From Sphingobium trunci (GTDB lineage: Bacteria; Pseudomonadota; Alphaproteobacteria; Sphingomonadales; Sphingomonadaceae), in the NCBI RefSeq assembly GCF_022664535.1, contig NZ_JAKUJY010000001.1:186001-250000 (forward strand): 64,000 nt of DNA, written 5' to 3'. The translations under genes were made by a program, and so were the position numbers. Below the pieces are notes generated by a model, which saw only the letters and a program-made list of their open reading frames with translations, did no database searches and was not told the origin of the DNA. Below, in pieces: positions 1 to 10,323 of this stretch (its first letter is position 1; every line of letters starts with the position of its first letter).

Positions 1-559
1 CGGGATGATGGAAGCGGTGGCCCAGCGTCGCATAGCCCGACCTGATGCCTTCGATTTCGATATCGACCAATTCTTCGCCCAGGATCGCGACGATGCCCTG
101 CAGCGGACGGACCCAACGCAGGCTTTCCGTCGTTTGCGAAGCGGCGCCCCAGCGCATGGACTTGGGCCAGGGGAACGCCCGGACGACAGTGGGGACGGCT
201 TCCGCCAGCACGTCGGCGGTGGCCCGGCCGGGCTTGTTGACGACCGCGAACCAGACACCATCGTGGTCTTCGAGTTGATCCTGCGTCAGGCCGGTCTTGC
301 GCAGGAAGCCTTCGAGCGCCTGAGCCGGAGCCGAAGTGCGCGGGCCTTTATACTCCTCGCTGACGGCGGCGGTTTCCAGCGGCAATCCCCGCGCGATCAG
401 CGCCAGACGGCGGGGCGTGACGAAGCTGTCGATGCTTTCGGGCTTCAAGCCAGCCTTCGCCAGTTCTTCGGTGAACAGGCGGGCCAGGTCTTCCGACGCC
501 TTCAACTGCATGCGCGCCGGTATTTCCTCGCAGCGCAGTTCGAGCAGGAAATCGGTCAT
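1..559 (-). CDS. glyS: glycyl-tRNA synthetase beta subunit (partial, N-terminal 186 residues)
   Basis: Beta subunit of the tetrameric bacterial glycyl-tRNA synthetase, which charges tRNA-Gly together with GlyQ. Reading the minus strand from 559 gives an uninterrupted frame to the window edge. It starts [17 protein letters not shown] and contains FPWPKSMRWG, both typical of the GlyS N-terminus. The ATG overlaps the glyQ stop (TGATG at 561-557), indicating translational coupling within one glyQS operon. The C-terminal two thirds, including the anticodon-binding region, lie outside the window, so nothing can be said about gene integrity. Confidence 0.95.
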   Translation of the reverse strand, partial: MTDFLLELRCEEIPARMQLKASEDLARLFTEELAKAGLKPESIDSFVTPRRLALIARGLPLETAAVSEEYKGPRTSAPAQALEGFLRKTGLTQDQLEDHDGVWFAVVNKPGRATADVLAEAVPTVVRAFPWPKSMRWGAASQTTESLRWVRPLQGIVAILGEELVDIEIEGIRSGYATLGHRFHHP

Positions 560-1431
560 CACGCGGCCCACCCGTTGGTCTTCATCCATGCCTCGCAACT
601 GCCCTTCGCCATGTCGCGGACCTGCCCCATATAGCTTGCGCGCTCCTGCACGGAGATGACGCCCCGCGCCTGGAGCAGGTTGAAGGTGTGGCTGGCCTTG
701 ATCGCCTGTTCAAAGGCGGCGAGCGGGACGCCCGCGTCAATGCACTGCTGCCATTCGGCCCGGCAATCCTTGAACCAGCGGAACAGCTTTTCGGTGTCGG
801 CGACCTCGAAATTCCATTTCGACATCTGCCGCTCATTTTCCAGGAAGACGTCGCCATAGGTGACGCCCGCATCGTTGAACTTCAGATCATAGACGCTGTC
901 TACGCCCTGAATATACATGGCCAGGCGCTCAAGCCCGTAGGTCAGCTCGCCCGCGACCGGCTTGCAGTCGAAGCCGCCCATCTGCTGGAAGTAGGTGAAC
1001 TGGGTGACTTCCATGCCGTCGCACCAGACTTCCCAACCAAGGCCCCAGGCGCCCAGCGTCGGGCTTTCCCAGTCATCCTCGACGAAGCGGATGTCGTGGA
1101 CCAGCGGGTCGATGCCGATCTCGACCAGCGACCCCAGATATAGCTCCTGCAGGTTCGCCGGGCTTGGCTTCATGATGACCTGATATTGGTAATAATGCTG
1201 AAGGCGATTGGGATTCTCGCCATAGCGGCCGTCGGTCGGCCGGCGGCTGGGCTGCACATAGGCCGCGTTCCAGGGATTGGGACCAAGGCTGCGCAAGGTG
1301 GTTGCCGGGTGGAAGGTACCCGCGCCCACTTCCATGTCATAGGGTTGCAGGATGACGCAGCCCTGCTTGCCCCAATAAGCGTGCAAGGTCAGGATCAGAT
1401 CCTGAAAGGAAAGCACTTTGCTTGTCGCCAC
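559..1431 (-). CDS. glyQ: glycyl-tRNA synthetase alpha subunit
   Basis: Catalytic alpha subunit of heterotetrameric glycyl-tRNA synthetase, 290 aa, the normal length for the family. The N-terminus ([19 protein letters not shown]) and the stretch [20 protein letters not shown] are hallmark GlyQ sequence. The start codon is GTG at 1431-1429, preceded by an AGGGAC Shine-Dalgarno-like sequence about 7 nt upstream. The stop overlaps the glyS start, so the two subunits are co-translated. The 160 bp up to the divergent plus-strand gene at 1593 should hold the promoters of both transcription units. Confidence 0.96.
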   Translation of the reverse strand: MATSKVLSFQDLILTLHAYWGKQGCVILQPYDMEVGAGTFHPATTLRSLGPNPWNAAYVQPSRRPTDGRYGENPNRLQHYYQYQVIMKPSPANLQELYLGSLVEIGIDPLVHDIRFVEDDWESPTLGAWGLGWEVWCDGMEVTQFTYFQQMGGFDCKPVAGELTYGLERLAMYIQGVDSVYDLKFNDAGVTYGDVFLENERQMSKWNFEVADTEKLFRWFKDCRAEWQQCIDAGVPLAAFEQAIKASHTFNLLQARGVISVQERASYMGQVRDMAKGSCEAWMKTNGWAA

Positions 1432-1592
1432 GGACGGTCCCTTGGATGACGGTTCAATTTCGGCGCGCCTTGGCGCAGCAAGGCCGCAGGGTCAAGGAAA
1501 AGAGGGTGAAGGCAAGGGGTAAATCCGCTTGCCCTGTTGCGCTGCGGGACGCATGGATGGAGGACGATCGATGAAATGGACCTTTTGCTGAC

Positions 1593-2504
1593 ATGAAATG
1601 GCCCAATTTTCGCTGGCTGGCGGCCGCCCTGCTGGTGCTTGGCGGATGTTCGATGGAGCATCCGGCTTCGGCGCGGACCAGCGCGCGTTCATCCTATGTG
1701 ACGCCCGCGCTGTGGACGGTGAAAGATGCGGACACGACCATCTATCTGTTCGGCACCGTTCATGTGATGAAACCGGGGGTGGATTGGTTCAAGGGCTGGA
1801 TCAAGTCCGCCTTTGATGGCGCTGACGAACTGGTGCTGGAGATTGTCGAGCCGGAAGATCAGCAGGCACTGGCCGCGACCATGGCAGGTACGGCTCTGGC
1901 CCGGGACGGGGTGAAGTTGTCGGATCGGCTGAACCCGGAGGAGCGGGGCAAATATCAGGCCGCGATGGCGGCTAACAGCCTGCCTTGGCAGACTTTCGAG
2001 ATGTTCAACCCGTGGATGGCGGGAATGGCGCTTTCCGTGCAGCCGCTCGGCAAGCTGGGCTATAAATCCGAACTCGGCGCGGAAAAGACGCTGACGGCGG
2101 CGGCCCGGGCCGAAGGCAAGAAGATCGGCGCGCTGGAGACGGTGGAGCAGCAATTGGGCTATTTCGCCGGACTGCCGATGGAGCAGCAGGTGAAGTTCCT
2201 CAACGCGACGGTCGATGGCCTGCCCGACATGGAGAGCGAGTTCGCCAAGCTGGTCGCGCACTGGCAGGGCGGCGAGCCGGAAAAGCTGGCGGCCGAGATG
2301 AACGAATCGCTGGAGGCGACGCCGGAACTGGCCCAGGTGCTGCTGATCCAGCGCAATGCCAATTGGGCGAAGTGGATCAAGGGGCGCCTGGCGCAGCCAG
2401 GCACGGTATTCATCGCGGTCGGAGCGGGACATCTGGCGGGCAAGGGCAGCGTGCAGGAGCAATTGAAGGCGCTGGGCATCGCTTCGGCGCGGGTGAAGCA
2501 ATAG
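1593..2504 (+). CDS. TraB/GumN family lipoprotein (first of a tandem pair)
   Basis: Probable periplasm-facing lipoprotein of 303 aa in the TraB/GumN (GumN/PrgY) superfamily, proteins proposed to be metal-dependent peptidase-like but with little direct biochemistry. The signal peptide ends in the lipobox LGGC with Cys19. Family motifs are visible: YLFGTVHVMK at residues 51-60 and [11 protein letters not shown] near the C-terminus, the two conserved GxxH patches. It is followed after one base by a paralogue at 2506, so the pair is probably co-transcribed. Substrate and biological role cannot be inferred from sequence. Confidence 0.85.
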   Translation: MKWPNFRWLAAALLVLGGCSMEHPASARTSARSSYVTPALWTVKDADTTIYLFGTVHVMKPGVDWFKGWIKSAFDGADELVLEIVEPEDQQALAATMAGTALARDGVKLSDRLNPEERGKYQAAMAANSLPWQTFEMFNPWMAGMALSVQPLGKLGYKSELGAEKTLTAAARAEGKKIGALETVEQQLGYFAGLPMEQQVKFLNATVDGLPDMESEFAKLVAHWQGGEPEKLAAEMNESLEATPELAQVLLIQRNANWAKWIKGRLAQPGTVFIAVGAGHLAGKGSVQEQLKALGIASARVKQ

Positions 2505-2505
2505 G

Positions 2506-3390
2506 ATGACGCGGTGGCTGGCGCGCTGGTTGGGGCTGGCCGCCTTACTTCTCATTACGTCCTGCGGAAACGAGCCGCCTGCCCCGCCCCCCGGTGGTGG
2601 CCCGGCGCTTTGGCGCATTCAGGGCAAGGGGATCGACGGCTGGCTGTTCGGCACCATCCATGTGCTGCCGAAACATGTGCAATGGCGGACGGCTCCCATC
2701 AGCGAGGCCATAGGCAGGGCCGATCAGTTGGTGCTGGAGTCGGCCGAAATTCAGGATCAGGCGAGAACCCTGGCGCAGTTCGAGGCGATGGGGCGCAGTC
2801 CAGGGCTTCCGCCACTGGAAGCACGCGTCCCGGAGCGGGACAAGGCCGCGCTGGACCGGATCGCCGGCGATGGCGGCACCAGCACGCAGGCGCTGTCAGG
2901 TTATGAAAGCTGGGCTGCGGCCATGCTGCTTTCCGCCGCCGCGCAGCAGGCCCTGCATGTCAGTCAGGACGACGGCGTCGAACCGGCGCTGATCGCGCTG
3001 TTCAGGGATGCGGGCAAGCCGATCGGCGGGCTGGAGACGGTGGCACGACAGTTCGGCGCCTTCGACACTCTGCCCGAACAGGCGCAACGGCGGTTGCTGA
3101 TCGATACGGTGCGCGAGGCGAAGGACATAGGCGCGCTGTACGACCGTATCCTGAAGGCCTGGATCAGGGGCGATCTTGTAACGCTCGCCAGGGAGGACCG
3201 GGTGAGCGAGGAACCCGATCCGGTGGTCGAACGGGCGGTGCTGGCCGATCGCAACCGGGATTGGGTGAAATCGGTCGAACGCCTCGAGGGCCGTCCCTTC
3301 ATAGCCGTGGGCGCCGGGCATCTCGCCGGCAAGGGCAACCTGATCGCGTTGCTGCAAGCCGATGGATATCGGGTGACGAGGGTACAATAA
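2506..3390 (+). CDS. TraB/GumN family lipoprotein (second of a tandem pair)
   Basis: Second TraB/GumN-superfamily protein, 294 aa, starting one base after the upstream paralogue stops. The signal peptide ends in LLITSC with a lipobox Cys20, followed by a proline/glycine-rich spacer. The N-terminal motif [10 protein letters not shown] (46-55) and the C-terminal [13 protein letters not shown] match its neighbour, but the middle of the protein differs considerably. This suggests an old duplication with divergence rather than a recent copy. Likely anchored to a membrane facing the periplasm; function unknown. Confidence 0.83.
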   Translation: MTRWLARWLGLAALLLITSCGNEPPAPPPGGGPALWRIQGKGIDGWLFGTIHVLPKHVQWRTAPISEAIGRADQLVLESAEIQDQARTLAQFEAMGRSPGLPPLEARVPERDKAALDRIAGDGGTSTQALSGYESWAAAMLLSAAAQQALHVSQDDGVEPALIALFRDAGKPIGGLETVARQFGAFDTLPEQAQRRLLIDTVREAKDIGALYDRILKAWIRGDLVTLAREDRVSEEPDPVVERAVLADRNRDWVKSVERLEGRPFIAVGAGHLAGKGNLIALLQADGYRVTRVQ

Positions 3391-3500
3391 GGCCCGGCTC
3401 TTGCTTTCCGCCTCCTTTCTGCTATTGGCCCGCGGTCCCGCGATGGTCATCCCTGGAGGCGTGGCGGGCGCTTACATCAATTTGCTTTTGGAGACACGCA

Positions 3501-4115
3501 ATGAGCGAGCAGCTTACGCTGTCGGCCGAGGCACGCGATCGGGCAGGCAAGGGAGCCTCCCGCGCTCTCCGCCGTGAGGGCCGCGTACCCGCCGTCATCT
3601 ATGGTAACAATGAAGAACCGCAGTCGATCCACGTCGAGGAAAAGCTCCTCAACAAGCTGCTCGGCACCGGCCACTTCTTCAATTCGGTCGTCATGGTCGA
3701 GGTGAACGGCAAGGCCGTGCGCACCCTGCCCAAGGATGTCGCTTTCCATCCCGTGACCGACCGTCCGCTGCACGCCGACTTCCTGCGCGTTTCGGAACAT
3801 GCCACCGTCCACGTCAACGTGCCGGTGGTCTTCAAGAACGAAGACGCTTCGCCCGGCCTCAAGAAGGGCGGCGTCCTCAACATCGTCGCGCATGAGATCG
3901 AACTGATCGTCGATGCGGCCGAGATCCCCGACGATGTCGTCGTCGATCTGACCGGGCTGGATGTCGGCGAATCGATCCACATCGGCGCCGTGAAGCTGCC
4001 CAAGGGCGCCAAGGCTGCGCATGACGAGACCGACTTCACTGTCGCGACCATCGTTGCACCCTCGGCTCTCAAGAGCGCCGAAGGCGACAACGAAACCCCG
4101 GCCGAAGGCGAATAA
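3501..4115 (+). CDS. rplY: 50S ribosomal protein L25 / general stress protein Ctc
   Basis: Two-domain L25/TL5/CTC ribosomal protein that binds 5S rRNA, 204 aa. The N-terminal L25 domain is recognisable from [29 protein letters not shown], here given as the opening pattern around residues 6-32, followed by the beta-rich CTC domain and an acidic Glu-rich tail. The frame is open further upstream, but the ATG at 3501 is preferred: it follows GGAGAC at normal spacing and matches the family N-terminus. A strong terminator lies before pth, the gene it usually neighbours. Confidence 0.95.
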   Translation: MSEQLTLSAEARDRAGKGASRALRREGRVPAVIYGNNEEPQSIHVEEKLLNKLLGTGHFFNSVVMVEVNGKAVRTLPKDVAFHPVTDRPLHADFLRVSEHATVHVNVPVVFKNEDASPGLKKGGVLNIVAHEIELIVDAAEIPDDVVVDLTGLDVGESIHIGAVKLPKGAKAAHDETDFTVATIVAPSALKSAEGDNETPAEGE

Positions 4116-4152
4116 GCCTTTCCGGCAAGTCCTTTCCGGACTGGAAATTCCG

Positions 4153-4185
4153 ATCCCGCTCGCCTACCCGGCGGGCGGGATTTTT
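4153..4185 (+). terminator. Rho-independent terminator after rplY
   Basis: A 12-bp stem (4153-4164 with 4170-4181, one G-U pair) closes a 5-nt loop and runs into TTTTTC. It separates rplY from pth, so pth probably has its own promoter or relies on read-through. Confidence 0.85.
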
Positions 4186-4203
4186 CTTTGGAGATGACAG
4201 GCA

Positions 4204-4779
4204 ATGCAGATCTGGGTAGGCCTAGGCAATCCAGGCACCCAATATGCGATGAACCGGCATAATGTCGGCTTCATGGCCGTGGACGTCATCGCGGACTTGC
4301 ACCGCTTCTCTCCCCCGAAGAAACAATTTCAGGGCTGGGTGCAGGAAGGCCGGATCGGCTCGGACAAGATCATCCTGCTGAAACCCGCCACCTTCATGAA
4401 CGAAAGCGGCCGTTCAGTGGGGGAAGCCATGCGCTTCTACAAGCTGACGCCGCAGGATGTGACCGTCTTCCACGACGAACTCGACCTGCCGCCGATGAAG
4501 GTGAAGGTGAAGCGCGGGGGCGGCAATGCCGGGCATAATGGCCTGCGCTCGACCGATGCCCATATCGGCGCGGAGTTTCGCCGGGTCAGGATCGGCATCG
4601 GCCGTCCAGGGCACAAGGACCGGGTCCATGGCTATGTGCTCGGCAATTATCACAAGAGCGAGACCGACGCGCTGGCCGACATGCTCGGCGCCATCGGCGC
4701 CGAAGCGGAATGGCTGGCCAGGGGCGATGATGCGCGATTCATGAACCAGGTGGCGCTCCGCCTGACTGATGACAACTGA
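4204..4779 (+). CDS. pth: peptidyl-tRNA hydrolase
   Basis: Releases tRNA from prematurely dissociated peptidyl-tRNA; 191 aa, normal for bacterial Pth. Conserved residues are visible: GLGNPGTQYAMNRHNVGF near the N-terminus with the catalytic His, the FMNESG segment, HDELDLPP carrying the conserved Asp, and GGGNAGHNGLRS. A GGAGA Shine-Dalgarno sequence precedes the ATG. The rplY-pth neighbourhood is common in alphaproteobacteria, often followed by ychF, which here lies 4 kb downstream after an apparent insertion of other genes. Confidence 0.96.
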   Translation: MQIWVGLGNPGTQYAMNRHNVGFMAVDVIADLHRFSPPKKQFQGWVQEGRIGSDKIILLKPATFMNESGRSVGEAMRFYKLTPQDVTVFHDELDLPPMKVKVKRGGGNAGHNGLRSTDAHIGAEFRRVRIGIGRPGHKDRVHGYVLGNYHKSETDALADMLGAIGAEAEWLARGDDARFMNQVALRLTDDN

Positions 4780-4833
4780 CGATTACGTTTTGATAACAAT
4801 CGAATAGTAAAGCCTCCGGCATGGAGGATAGCT

Positions 4834-6081
4834 TTGCTGATCAGTATTGATCCGTATCAAGTAACGATGGGCATGTATGTGCACGCCTTCAAGGGATCTT
4901 GGTTCAACCATCCCTTCTGGCGGCCGCGCTTCGTCATCACCGACATGGACGTGCTGGACCGCATCCGGGCCAGCGACGTGGAAGCGGTGATCATCGACAG
5001 TTCGAAGGGCAAGGGGCCGGAAAGCAAGCATCCGCCTGCTGCGATGGATGTGCGAGGTTCGCCCCTTCCCGCTACCCGCAGCCTTCAGAGCCGTTCCTGG
5101 TCCGCGCCCCGCGAAAAAGTCCATAATCGGGAAATGGAACAGGCCCGCCAGATCATTTCCCGCGGCAAACAGATCGTCACGCGCCTGTTCGACGAGGCGC
5201 GGCTCGGCCGCCTGGCCGTCACGCCGGACGTCCTGACGCTCGTCGACGATATTTCGCGCTCGCTGGAACGCAGCCGGTCCACGCTGCTCAACATGGCCCG
5301 ACTGAAGAACAAGGACGAATACACCTATCTCCATTCGGTGGCGGTCTGCGCCCTGATGGTGAATTTCGCGCGCCAACTGGGCATGGATGAGGACAGGGTA
5401 AGGGATCTGGGCATATCCGGCCTGATGCACGATGTCGGGAAAATGGCCGTTCCGCTGGACATATTGAACAAGGCGGGCCGCCTTTCCGATGACGAGTTCG
5501 CGTTGGTCAAGGATCATACACTTTCCGGCCGAACGCTGCTGGAACAATGCGAGGGCATGCCCCAGACGGCTATCGACGTCGCCCTGCATCATCATGAGCG
5601 GATGGATGGCACAGGCTATCCGTTCGGTATCGGCGGCGCGCAGTTAAGCGTGGCAGCGCGCATGGGCGCGATCTGCGATATCTACGACGCTCTGACGTCG
5701 GAACGGATATACAAGGAGGCCTGGACGCCTTCAGAAGCGATCGCTAGGATGAGCGGCTGGACCGGGCATCTGGACGAAAAGCTGCTTTTCGCCTTCATGC
5801 AGGGCATGAATCTCTATCCGCCGGGCATTCTGGTCCGGCTTCGGTCCAACCGCCTTGCCATCGCCCTTCCCAACGGCCGTCGCGGTTCGCGGGCCAAGGC
5901 GAGGGCCTTCTACGCCATTCCGGAGCGGGCATTCATCCCGGCCGAGGATATTCCATTATCGGACCACCCTGCCGGGGACCAGATCATCAGCCTGGAGGAA
6001 CCGGCGCACTGGCCCCTTGTCGATTGGTCAAGCCTGCAGGACGATATCCTGCTCAATCGGTACCGTCCGCCCCATTATTAG
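4834..6081 (+). CDS. HD-GYP domain cyclic-di-GMP phosphodiesterase with N-terminal DUF3391
   Basis: Predicted phosphodiesterase that degrades cyclic di-GMP, 415 aa. An N-terminal DUF3391-like region (about 1-130, beginning ISIDPYQVTMGMYV) precedes an HD-GYP domain with HD at 199-200 followed by VGK, and HHERMDGTGYP at 253-263, the signature for the metal site and substrate loop. The start is TTG at 4834, chosen because GGAGG (4823-4827) sits 6 nt upstream; the next ATG would cut the conserved N-terminus. No receiver or membrane segment is seen, so it is probably cytosolic. It could influence EPS synthesis through c-di-GMP, but this is only inference. Confidence 0.92.
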   Translation: MLISIDPYQVTMGMYVHAFKGSWFNHPFWRPRFVITDMDVLDRIRASDVEAVIIDSSKGKGPESKHPPAAMDVRGSPLPATRSLQSRSWSAPREKVHNREMEQARQIISRGKQIVTRLFDEARLGRLAVTPDVLTLVDDISRSLERSRSTLLNMARLKNKDEYTYLHSVAVCALMVNFARQLGMDEDRVRDLGISGLMHDVGKMAVPLDILNKAGRLSDDEFALVKDHTLSGRTLLEQCEGMPQTAIDVALHHHERMDGTGYPFGIGGAQLSVAARMGAICDIYDALTSERIYKEAWTPSEAIARMSGWTGHLDEKLLFAFMQGMNLYPPGILVRLRSNRLAIALPNGRRGSRAKARAFYAIPERAFIPAEDIPLSDHPAGDQIISLEEPAHWPLVDWSSLQDDILLNRYRPPHY

Positions 6082-7803
<1,722 letters not shown>

Positions 7804-7885
7804 CGCCAACACTTACGGTCCGGACATGATAGGGAAACAGGCGGCGCGCTAGAGGAAGGGATATTCCCCTTCCCTGAGGTTTGAA

Positions 7886-8575
7886 ATGCGCCGCCTTCTT
7901 AGTGCCCTTTTCCTTTGCGCCTCCCTTCTGGGCATCGCCGGTCAGGCGCAGGCGCGGACAAGCCAGGATGAGCAGCTTTGGCTGAACCTGACCGCGATGG
8001 GGCCGGTTTCGGGCAGGCTGGTCTATTTAGCGGAAATCCAGCCGCGCGTCGGGGATGGGATATCGCGGCTCGACCAGTTGATCCTGCGCGGCGCCGTCGG
8101 GTGGAAGCTGTCGCCCGGGCTGACACTCTATCAAGGCTATGCGCATGTGGTGCTGCCGGTCGATGGCGGCCGGGACGTGAATGAAGAGCGCAGCTTCCAG
8201 CAGGCGAGCTGGATCGTGGGGAAGCCATGGGGCGGCGAACTATCCTCCCGCACGCGGCTGGAACAGCGCTGGCGATCGGATGGCGACGATATGGGCTGGC
8301 GGCTGCGTGAGATGCTGCGCTACGAAAAACCGCTGAAGCCGGGAAGCAATGCCGTGAACGCGCTGATCTATGGCGAAGGATTCGTGGCGCTCAACAGCAC
8401 GGATTGGGGCGCGAAGGGCGGATTCGATCAGTTGCGCAGCTTCATCGGCGCGGAACTGGGCCTGGGTGGCGCCTCGACGGCGGAGATCGGCTATCTGAAC
8501 CAATATATCAACCAGCGGGCGGGCAATAGCCGCGTCAATCATGTCGCCTCGGTCACGATCTTCTTCCGCCATTGA
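7886..8575 (+). CDS. DUF2490 domain secreted/outer-membrane protein
   Basis: Protein of 229 aa with a clear Sec signal peptide (MRRLLSALFLCASLLGIAGQ, cleavage after AQA). The remainder has the alternating pattern and aromatic ends of an outer-membrane beta-barrel, with DUF2490-type features such as QLWLNL near the mature start, RTRLEQRW in the middle and EIGYLNQYINQR near the end. It finishes with an aromatic-rich IFFRH, consistent with a barrel terminus. Such proteins are of unknown function. It stands alone between pgm and ychF. Confidence 0.8.
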   Translation: MRRLLSALFLCASLLGIAGQAQARTSQDEQLWLNLTAMGPVSGRLVYLAEIQPRVGDGISRLDQLILRGAVGWKLSPGLTLYQGYAHVVLPVDGGRDVNEERSFQQASWIVGKPWGGELSSRTRLEQRWRSDGDDMGWRLREMLRYEKPLKPGSNAVNALIYGEGFVALNSTDWGAKGGFDQLRSFIGAELGLGGASTAEIGYLNQYINQRAGNSRVNHVASVTIFFRH

Positions 8576-8642
8576 AGAACTGGCCAAGCGCGCGCGAAAG
8601 CGCTATCGGCGCGGCCAATCATATTGACGTGAAGGCAGTTCC

Positions 8643-9743
8643 ATGGGTTTTCGTTGCGGTATCGTCGGGCTTCCCAATGTGGGCAAGTCCACCCTGTTCA
8701 ATGCGCTGACCGAAACGCAGGCGGCGCAGGCGGCGAACTATCCCTTCTGCACGATCGAACCGAATGAGGGCCGCGTCGCCGTGCCCGACGACCGGTTGCA
8801 GACGATCGCGAAGATCGGCGGCAGCGCCAAGATCATCGAAACGCAACTGTCCTTCGTGGATATTGCGGGCCTGGTCCGCGGCGCGTCCAAGGGTGAGGGC
8901 CTGGGCAACCAGTTCCTCGCCAACATCCGCGAGACCGACGCCATCGTCCATGTCCTGCGCTGTTTCGAGGATGGCGACATCACCCATGTCGAGGGCAAGG
9001 TCGATCCGATCGCGGATGCCGAGACGGTCGAGACCGAACTCATGCTCGCGGACCTGGAAAGCCTGGAAAAGCGCGTTCCCAACCTCGCCAAGAAGGCGGC
9101 GCAGGGCGACAAGGAAGCCAAGGCCGCTGCGTCAGTGCTGGGTCAGGCGCTCGACCTGCTGCGTGACGGCAAACCGGCCCGGCTGACCGTGCCCAGGGAT
9201 GTCGAGGAAGAACGCCTCTTCAGCCAGGCGCAGTTGCTGACGGCCAAGCCCGTTCTCTATGTCTGCAATGTCGAGGAAGACAGCGCCGCCACCGGCAACG
9301 CCCATTCGGCGCGGGTGTTCGAGAAGGCGGCAGCCGAAAATGCCAAGGCGGTGATCGTGTCCGCCGCAATCGAGGCCGAACTCGTCACCATGCCGATCGA
9401 GGAGCGCGCGGAATATCTGGAAGCGCTGGGCCTTACCGAGGCCGGTCTCGCCCGCATCATCCGGGCGGGCTATGAGCTGCTGGGGCTCATCACCTTCTTC
9501 ACCGTGGGGCCGAAGGAAGCCCGCGCCTGGACGGTGACCAAGGGGTCCAAGGCACCACAGGCGGCGGGCGCGATCCATACCGATTTCGAGAAGGGGTTCA
9601 TCCGGGCCGAAACCATGGCCTATGCCGATTATGTCCAATATAATGGCGAGGCGGGGGCCAGGGAAGCGGGCAAGTGGCGCTCCGAAGGCAAGGACTATGT
9701 GACGCAGGATGGCGACATCATGCTGTTCCGTTTCAACGTCTGA
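8643..9743 (+). CDS. ychF: redox-regulated ATPase/GTP-binding protein YchF (Obg-like)
   Basis: Universally conserved Obg-family P-loop NTPase that prefers ATP and associates with ribosomes and stress responses; 366 aa, normal. The Walker A GLPNVGKS is near residues 9-16, the switch region reads FVDIAGLVRGASKGEGLGNQ, and the C-terminal TGS domain includes TFFTVGPKEARAWT and the conserved end DGDIMLFRFNV. The stop is followed by the next gene after six bases, suggesting co-transcription with the DNA glycosylase. Confidence 0.97.
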   Translation: MGFRCGIVGLPNVGKSTLFNALTETQAAQAANYPFCTIEPNEGRVAVPDDRLQTIAKIGGSAKIIETQLSFVDIAGLVRGASKGEGLGNQFLANIRETDAIVHVLRCFEDGDITHVEGKVDPIADAETVETELMLADLESLEKRVPNLAKKAAQGDKEAKAAASVLGQALDLLRDGKPARLTVPRDVEEERLFSQAQLLTAKPVLYVCNVEEDSAATGNAHSARVFEKAAAENAKAVIVSAAIEAELVTMPIEERAEYLEALGLTEAGLARIIRAGYELLGLITFFTVGPKEARAWTVTKGSKAPQAAGAIHTDFEKGFIRAETMAYADYVQYNGEAGAREAGKWRSEGKDYVTQDGDIMLFRFNV

Positions 9744-9749
9744 TTGATC

Positions 9750-10289
9750 ATGCTGCGGCCGGGACAGATGCCTGCCCGGCGCAAGGCGGCCTTTCCGCCC
9801 AGCGTCGATGAAGGAACCAGGTTGCTCATACTGGGCAGCCTGCCTGGCGACGCCTCGATCAAGCAGGGCGAATATTATGCGCATCGCGGCAATGCTTTCT
9901 GGGCGCTGATGAGCGAGGTGCTGGGCGAGGATCTGCGCGGACTGCCCTACGCCATGCGGCTGAAACGATTGCGGGCGCGCGGCGTCGGGCTTTGGGACGT
10001 GATCGAGAGCGCAGATCGGGAGGGGAGCCTCGACAGCGCGATACGGGGCGCGGAGCTGCGCGATCTGGGCGCGTTCGTGGCAAGGCTGCCGAAGCTGGAG
10101 GCGATCGCCTTCAACGGCAAGACCGCCGCCCAGCATGGACGGCGCCAGATCGGGGGGCGGCCGGACCTTCATCTGATCGACCTGCCATCCTCCAGCGGAG
10201 CTTTCGCCAGCATGTCGCGGGAGGGCAAGCGCAGCGCCTGGATGGCACTGGCACCCTATGTCATTTTGCCGTCGACATCGGGCTGTTAA
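9750..10289 (+). CDS. DNA-deoxyinosine (hypoxanthine) glycosylase, uracil-DNA glycosylase family 6-like
   Basis: Predicted base-excision repair glycosylase of 179 aa. The segment around residues 29-51 begins GSLPGDASIKQGEYYAHRGN and continues AFW, and the C-terminal LPSSSGAFA is the second binding motif; both fit UDG superfamily family 6 enzymes that act on hypoxanthine and uracil. The ATG at 9750 is used; a TTG directly after the ychF stop is the alternative. There is no obvious ribosome binding site, so translation is probably coupled to ychF. Substrate preference is inferred from family, not shown. Confidence 0.8.
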   Translation: MLRPGQMPARRKAAFPPSVDEGTRLLILGSLPGDASIKQGEYYAHRGNAFWALMSEVLGEDLRGLPYAMRLKRLRARGVGLWDVIESADREGSLDSAIRGAELRDLGAFVARLPKLEAIAFNGKTAAQHGRRQIGGRPDLHLIDLPSSSGAFASMSREGKRSAWMALAPYVILPSTSGC

Positions 10290-10323
10290 GCGGATGGGAA
10301 TGCCATAACTTAAAGAGTCGCCT

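Noticed and set aside
7853-7876. Hairpin after pgm as a terminator
   Set aside because: The purine/pyrimidine stretches pair imperfectly and no T-run follows; it also lies just before the ribosome site of the next gene.
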